DNA of 36,535 nt from Thermosynechococcus sp. M98_K2018_005 (lineage in GTDB: Bacteria; Cyanobacteriota; Cyanobacteriia; Thermosynechococcales; Thermosynechococcaceae). The stretch is from the NCBI RefSeq assembly GCF_015295825.1, contig NZ_DVEH01000099.1:1-36535 (forward strand), read 5' to 3'. Positions 33,031-36,535 of the stretch are shown here, in pieces. Position numbers and translations under genes: made by a program. The notes beneath the pieces are model-generated. The model ran no database searches, was not told the DNA's origin, and saw nothing but the letters and a program-made list of their open reading frames with translations. Within the stretch, counting starts at the first letter, position 1. Every line of letters starts with the position of its first letter.

Positions 33031-33870
33031 GGGATAGACCTGCTCGCGGTAAGCTTGCGCCTGTTCTAGGGTTGTTTGCAGCCGCTCCCAGTTCTCCTGT
33101 TCCACTTGGCGAATCAGATCATCAAGGGTGGCACGGTAGTGGATCAGGCAGTGGCGCACCGCCGCGCGATTATATTCTGCCATCATCCGTCCCAACTCTG
33201 GATTGCCGCCCCCAACACGGCTGGTATCGCGAAAGCCGGAGCTGGCCAACTGCTGTGCCAGCTTCCGAATCGGCTCATTGGCTTCTTGGGCATTAGCAAG
33301 AATCAGTGCTGCACTCACTAGGACGGGAAGGTGGGAAATCCAAGCAACGGCGCGATCGTGATCCGATGGGGTGGCATAGAGTAGCTTGGCGCCGAGATCA
33401 TTGACCACGCCAGCCACACAATCAATGGCCCCCCTGTCAGTGTAGAGGGTTGGGGTGAGAACATAGGGGGCATTCTCAAAGAGATGGGCTTGCGCCGCTT
33501 CAATGCCGGATTCTGCGGTACCGGCCATCGGGTGCCCACCGACATAGCGGGGCCAGAGTTTTTCGAGGGCAGGAACAATTTCTCCCTTGGCGGATGCCAC
33601 GTCTGTCAGTACCGTTTCTCGACTGAGATAGGGGGTAATGTCGAGAGCCACACTGAGAATGCTGCCAATGGGGGGACAGAGAAACACGAGATCAAGGGCA
33701 CGCAAAATTGCTGGCTCTGTACTGCCCCAGTCAACGGCACCCTTGGCGATCGCCCGCTCACAGGTTTCAGGGCGCCGACTCAACCCAACCACATAATGCC
33801 CCTTTGCCCGCAGATCAATGCCCAGCGAACCACCAATGAGTCCCAGCCCGACGATGCCAATCCGCAGCAT
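33007..33870 (-). CDS. tyrA: Prephenate/arogenate dehydrogenase TyrA
   Basis: A 287-aa NAD(P)-dependent dehydrogenase of tyrosine synthesis. Rossmann motif IGIVGLGLIGGSLGIDLRAKG (3-23; core GLGLIGGSLG), then VGGHPMAGTAESGIEAA with the catalytic His region, and SHLPVLVSAALI. The C-terminal helical dimerisation domain has SSGFRDTSRVGGGNPELGRMM. Cyanobacterial enzymes of this type usually prefer arogenate and NADP; specificity is not readable here with confidence. No ACT domain. It is transcribed alone, convergent with the psiE-family gene. Confidence 0.92.
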   Translation of the reverse strand: MLRIGIVGLGLIGGSLGIDLRAKGHYVVGLSRRPETCERAIAKGAVDWGSTEPAILRALDLVFLCPPIGSILSVALDITPYLSRETVLTDVASAKGEIVPALEKLWPRYVGGHPMAGTAESGIEAAQAHLFENAPYVLTPTLYTDRGAIDCVAGVVNDLGAKLLYATPSDHDRAVAWISHLPVLVSAALILANAQEANEPIRKLAQQLASSGFRDTSRVGGGNPELGRMMAEYNRAAVRHCLIHYRATLDDLIRQVEQENWERLQTTLEQAQAYREQVYPSGTPPVV

Positions 33871-34138
33871 ACCGCCCCTAAACTTAAGTACCTCTACGAT
33901 TGTGACATTAACTCTTGTCCTTAAACTATGCAGATAGCGATGCAGATCGGTGCTGATAGGCCATCATCACTATTCCCAAGAGCACGAGGCCGATACAGAT
34001 AGGGTAGGTATGGCCAAAATAAGAATCCACCAGCGATGCTGCTCTGAAATTGTACTTGCCATGGGTGAAAAACGACTCATCGGCTCTAGTGTCGTTCGAT
34101 ACAATGGGAGTTGAACTTTGTTGCGCTTTAGGCCACCA

Positions 34139-35266
34139 ATGATGAAACGCCTTGCCCATTTGCTTCAGCAGACCCTCAAATGCTGCCTTGGCCTTGCCCT
34201 TGTTTGGTGCCTTAGTAGCGGTACACCGGCATGGGCAGCAGCGGCTCACCATAGTTTTGTGGCAGCCGCAGTGGAGCGGGTTGGCGATGCGGTTGTTCGC
34301 ATTGATACCGAACGCACGATTGTGCGCACACCGGATCCCCTCTTGAGTGATCCCTTCTTTCGCCAATTTTTCCCCCGTCTAGCCTTACCCCCCCAAGAGG
34401 ATCGGCTGCGGGGTCAGGGGTCGGGGTTTATCATTGATCCCAGTGGCATTGTCATGACCAACGCCCATGTGGTGAGTCAAGCAGATACGGTGACGGTGCG
34501 CCTCAAGGATGGCCGGGTCTTTGAGGGAGAAGTGCGCGGCGTGGATGAGGTATCTGATCTAGCGATTGTCAAACTGAAGGGGGTCACCGAACCATTGCCC
34601 ACTGCGCCTCTTGGTGACTCCAGTGACGTGAAAGTGGGGGATTGGGCGATCGCCGTCGGGAATCCCCTTGGCCTTGATAACACAGTAACACTGGGCATTG
34701 TCAGTACACTCCACCGTTCCAGCGCCCAAGTGGGTATCCCCGATAAGCGCCTTGATTTTATTCAAACGGACGCGGCCATCAACCCCGGCAACTCTGGGGG
34801 GCCTTTGCTCAATGAAGAGGGGGAAGTCATTGGCATTAACACTGCCATTCGTGCCGACGCCATGGGGATTGGCTTCGCCATTCCAATCAATAAGGCCAAA
34901 GCTCTGCAACAGCGCCTGATTCGCGGTGAGAAAATTCAACACGCTTACATTGGCATTCAAATGACCACCTTCACGCCGGCAATGGCCAAGGAAAACAATG
35001 CTAACCCCAACTCACCAGTGATTCTGCCAGAGGTCAATGGCGTTCTCGTCCTGCAAGTGTTGCCCAATACGCCTGCAGCAAAAGCTGGTCTGCGCTGGGG
35101 GGATGTGATTACAGCCGTGGATGGGGAACGAATTACCAGTGCCGATCAATTGCAGGACATTGTCGATAGTGCCGCTGTGGGGCAAGTTCTCAACCTGACC
35201 GTTCAACGGGGCGATCGCAGCCAACGGATTGCGGTGCGGACAGCGGAGTTGCAGGGAGCGGCTTAG
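34139..35266 (+). CDS. Deg/HtrA-family serine protease
   Basis: A ~375-aa periplasmic/luminal protease. The N-terminus [33 protein letters not shown] is a Sec signal peptide with cleavage after AWA. The trypsin-like domain shows catalytic His in TNAHVVSQ, Asp in [10 protein letters not shown] and Ser in [11 protein letters not shown]. One PDZ domain (~280-370) includes [22 protein letters not shown] (core NTPAAKAGL). This one-PDZ layout matches cyanobacterial HhoA/HhoB/HtrA; the paralogue cannot be fixed. The frame is open to TTG at 34118, but the ATG at 34139 gives a better signal peptide. The mannosyltransferase gene starts 1 nt after the stop. Confidence 0.9.
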   Translation: MMKRLAHLLQQTLKCCLGLALVWCLSSGTPAWAAAAHHSFVAAAVERVGDAVVRIDTERTIVRTPDPLLSDPFFRQFFPRLALPPQEDRLRGQGSGFIIDPSGIVMTNAHVVSQADTVTVRLKDGRVFEGEVRGVDEVSDLAIVKLKGVTEPLPTAPLGDSSDVKVGDWAIAVGNPLGLDNTVTLGIVSTLHRSSAQVGIPDKRLDFIQTDAAINPGNSGGPLLNEEGEVIGINTAIRADAMGIGFAIPINKAKALQQRLIRGEKIQHAYIGIQMTTFTPAMAKENNANPNSPVILPEVNGVLVLQVLPNTPAAKAGLRWGDVITAVDGERITSADQLQDIVDSAAVGQVLNLTVQRGDRSQRIAVRTAELQGAA

Positions 35267-35267
35267 G

Positions 35268-36530
35268 ATGCCCTTGGGGCTACTGCTGCTGTGGCTCTTT
35301 GCCCTTGCTACCCGCTTTTGGGGGCTGACGCGCTTTCCCACGCTGGTATTTGATGAGGTCTATTTTGCCCGCTTTGGCCGCAACTATCTCGCCGGTGTCC
35401 CTTTCTTTGATGCCCATCCCCCTCTGGGAAAATACCTGATTGCCCTGAGCATTTGGCTGGGGGGCGGCTTTCACCCTTGGGGCTATCGCTGCTTGAATGC
35501 CTTGATGGGATCACTGATTCCCGTGGCAGTGGCAGTGTTGGCCTATCTCCTGACGCGGCGATCGCGAGTTGCCCTGTTGTCGGGATGCTTCGTTGCTCTC
35601 GATGGCCTCTTTTTGGTGGAGTCCCGCTATGCTCTTATCAATGTGCCCCTGGTGCTCTTTGGCGTGGTTGGTCAAATTCTCTGGCTTTGGGGGTTGCGCT
35701 ACCAAGGAAGCGCGCGATCGCTCTGGCTAATTGCCGCAGGCATTGCCTTTGGTGCCTGTGTCGCTGTGAAGTGGAGTGGCTTGGGATTTCTGTTGGGGGT
35801 GGGGTTTTTCTGGCTTCTCCAGCAGAGGTTGCCGCTGCCTGCTGAGTGGAAGACTCCCTACCAGTGGTGGCAGATGTGCCTACTGTTGCCCCTTGTCACC
35901 TTTGTGGTTTATACCCTGCTCTGGCTACCCCATCGCCAGTTTCATCCCCACCAGAGCCTACTTGACCTCCATCGCCAAATGTTTGACTTTCACCGCAGTG
36001 TTGCCAGTACTGCCCATCCCTACTGCTCGCCGTGGTGGTCTTGGCCACTCCTGCTGCGCCCCATGAGCTACTTTTTTCAGCGAGTGCGAACCCTCAGTGA
36101 ACCGGTGCCGGTCATTGGCCCGCCCCTACCAATGGCAGATACCCAATGGGTTTATGCCGTCTATGCCCTCTTTAATCCCCCCCTTCTGTGGCTGGGCACC
36201 TTGGCCACGTTGACGCTTTTCCCCCTTGGATTAACTGCCCTCGCCGGCCGCTTTGTGCTCTTAAACTATGCTGCCAATCTCCTGCCCTGGGCACTGGTGA
36301 GCCGTTGTGTTTTTATCTATCACTATCTCCCCGCTGCCCTCTATAGTTTCATCACCTTGGCTTTGGTCTGGGAAGCCAGCCACGATTGGGGAGTGTGGGC
36401 ACGCTGGGCACGCATTGCCGTCGTCGGGGTGATTGTTGGGAGCTTCCTTTACTGGCTCCCCCTGTATTTAGGACTACCCCTGACGCCCCACGGCTTTTTT
36501 AGGCGAATGTGGCTACGTTCTTGGATTTAG
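35268..36530 (+). CDS. Protein O-mannosyltransferase-like (GT39/PMT) membrane protein
   Basis: A 420-aa polytopic membrane protein, about 9-10 helices, resembling GT-C glycosyltransferases of the PMT (GT39) family. The first loop has FDEVYFARFGRNYLAGVPFFDAHPPLGKYL, represented by the key DE in VFDEVYF and FDAHPPLGKYL, the hallmark lipid-sugar and acceptor-binding region. A later KWSGL segment and a large loop with MFDFHRSVASTAHPY and SPWWSWPLLLRP also match. It would use polyprenyl-phosphate mannose to modify exported proteins outside the membrane. The ATG at 35268 is one base after the Deg protease stop; an upstream in-frame extension would run into that gene. The stop lies 5 nt before the window end. 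Confidence 0.8.
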   Translation: MPLGLLLLWLFALATRFWGLTRFPTLVFDEVYFARFGRNYLAGVPFFDAHPPLGKYLIALSIWLGGGFHPWGYRCLNALMGSLIPVAVAVLAYLLTRRSRVALLSGCFVALDGLFLVESRYALINVPLVLFGVVGQILWLWGLRYQGSARSLWLIAAGIAFGACVAVKWSGLGFLLGVGFFWLLQQRLPLPAEWKTPYQWWQMCLLLPLVTFVVYTLLWLPHRQFHPHQSLLDLHRQMFDFHRSVASTAHPYCSPWWSWPLLLRPMSYFFQRVRTLSEPVPVIGPPLPMADTQWVYAVYALFNPPLLWLGTLATLTLFPLGLTALAGRFVLLNYAANLLPWALVSRCVFIYHYLPAALYSFITLALVWEASHDWGVWARWARIAVVGVIVGSFLYWLPLYLGLPLTPHGFFRRMWLRSWI

Positions 36531-36535
36531 TTTAG

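Noticed and set aside
33926-34366. 146-aa minus-strand ORF overlapping the Deg signal peptide region
   Set aside because: Most of it is antisense to a clear protease gene and has a composition typical of shadow frames; only its last ~25 residues look protein-like and are reported separately as a weak finding.

Overview
The window looks like chromosome of a thermophilic, unicellular cyanobacterium, most likely Thermosynechococcus or a close relative. Supporting evidence: frequent HIP1 palindromes (GCGATCGC), a carboxysome shell gene (ccmO), thf1/psb29, NDH-1 subunit genes (ndhN and a probable ndhP), an NdbB-type NDH-2, a cyAbrB regulator, a DnaX intein, and a CruA/CruP-like lycopene cyclase. 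Gene density is very high, with short or negative spacing. No CRISPR array, insertion sequence, prophage or rRNA gene was seen. One tRNA gene, tRNA-Thr(UGU), is present.

Layout. 1-3 kb (minus strand): an RsbQ-like alpha/beta hydrolase followed by a GAF-like/PAS/GGDEF signalling protein broken by a 1-nt shift at an A10 tract, then a frameshifted Uma2 gene. 3-6 kb (plus): a ThyX-like synthase with unusual motif order, a 44-aa probable NdhP, and an MBL/beta-CASP-like protein with a four-Cys tail. 5.7-9.6 kb (minus): a Pro-rich cyanobacterial protein, a REC-PP2C phosphatase and a DppC-type permease. 9.6-10 kb: AT-rich spacer with a strong palindrome. 10-11.9 kb (plus): overlapping cyAbrB-coaX-ccmO operon. 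11.8-15.2 kb (minus): a small conserved protein, MscS channel and BaiN/HI0933 flavoprotein. 15.4-17.2 kb (plus): aspS. 17.2-20.5 kb (minus): gamma-glutamylcyclotransferase-like protein, a collapsed marC remnant, an unknown protein and the CruA/CruP-like flavoprotein. 20.5-24.3 kb: a compact thf1-HAD-ndbB-ruvC operon on minus, flanked by two small plus-strand genes. 24.3-29.9 kb (minus): dnaX with an intein, TM2 protein, ndhN, DUF1614 protein and an FHA-kinase. 30.1-33 kb (plus): tRNA-Thr, a Cys-motif kinase, a divergent MBL protein and a PsiE-family protein. 33-36.5 kb: tyrA (minus), Deg/HtrA protease and a GT39-type mannosyltransferase (plus).

The most notable observations are: (1) the DnaX mini-intein keeps its splicing blocks in frame while carrying an out-of-frame LAGLIDADG endonuclease remnant, so the endonuclease is dead but splicing should be preserved; (2) an RsbQ-like hydrolase is coupled to a PAS-GGDEF protein, resembling the RsbQ-RsbP energy-stress pair but with a cyclic-di-GMP output, and that output is separated from its sensor by a homopolymer frameshift; (3) a ThyX whose conserved motifs occur in permuted order; (4) a HiPIP-like Cys pattern at the end of an MBL protein. 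All functional calls come from reading translated sequence and remembered family motifs; no searches were run.
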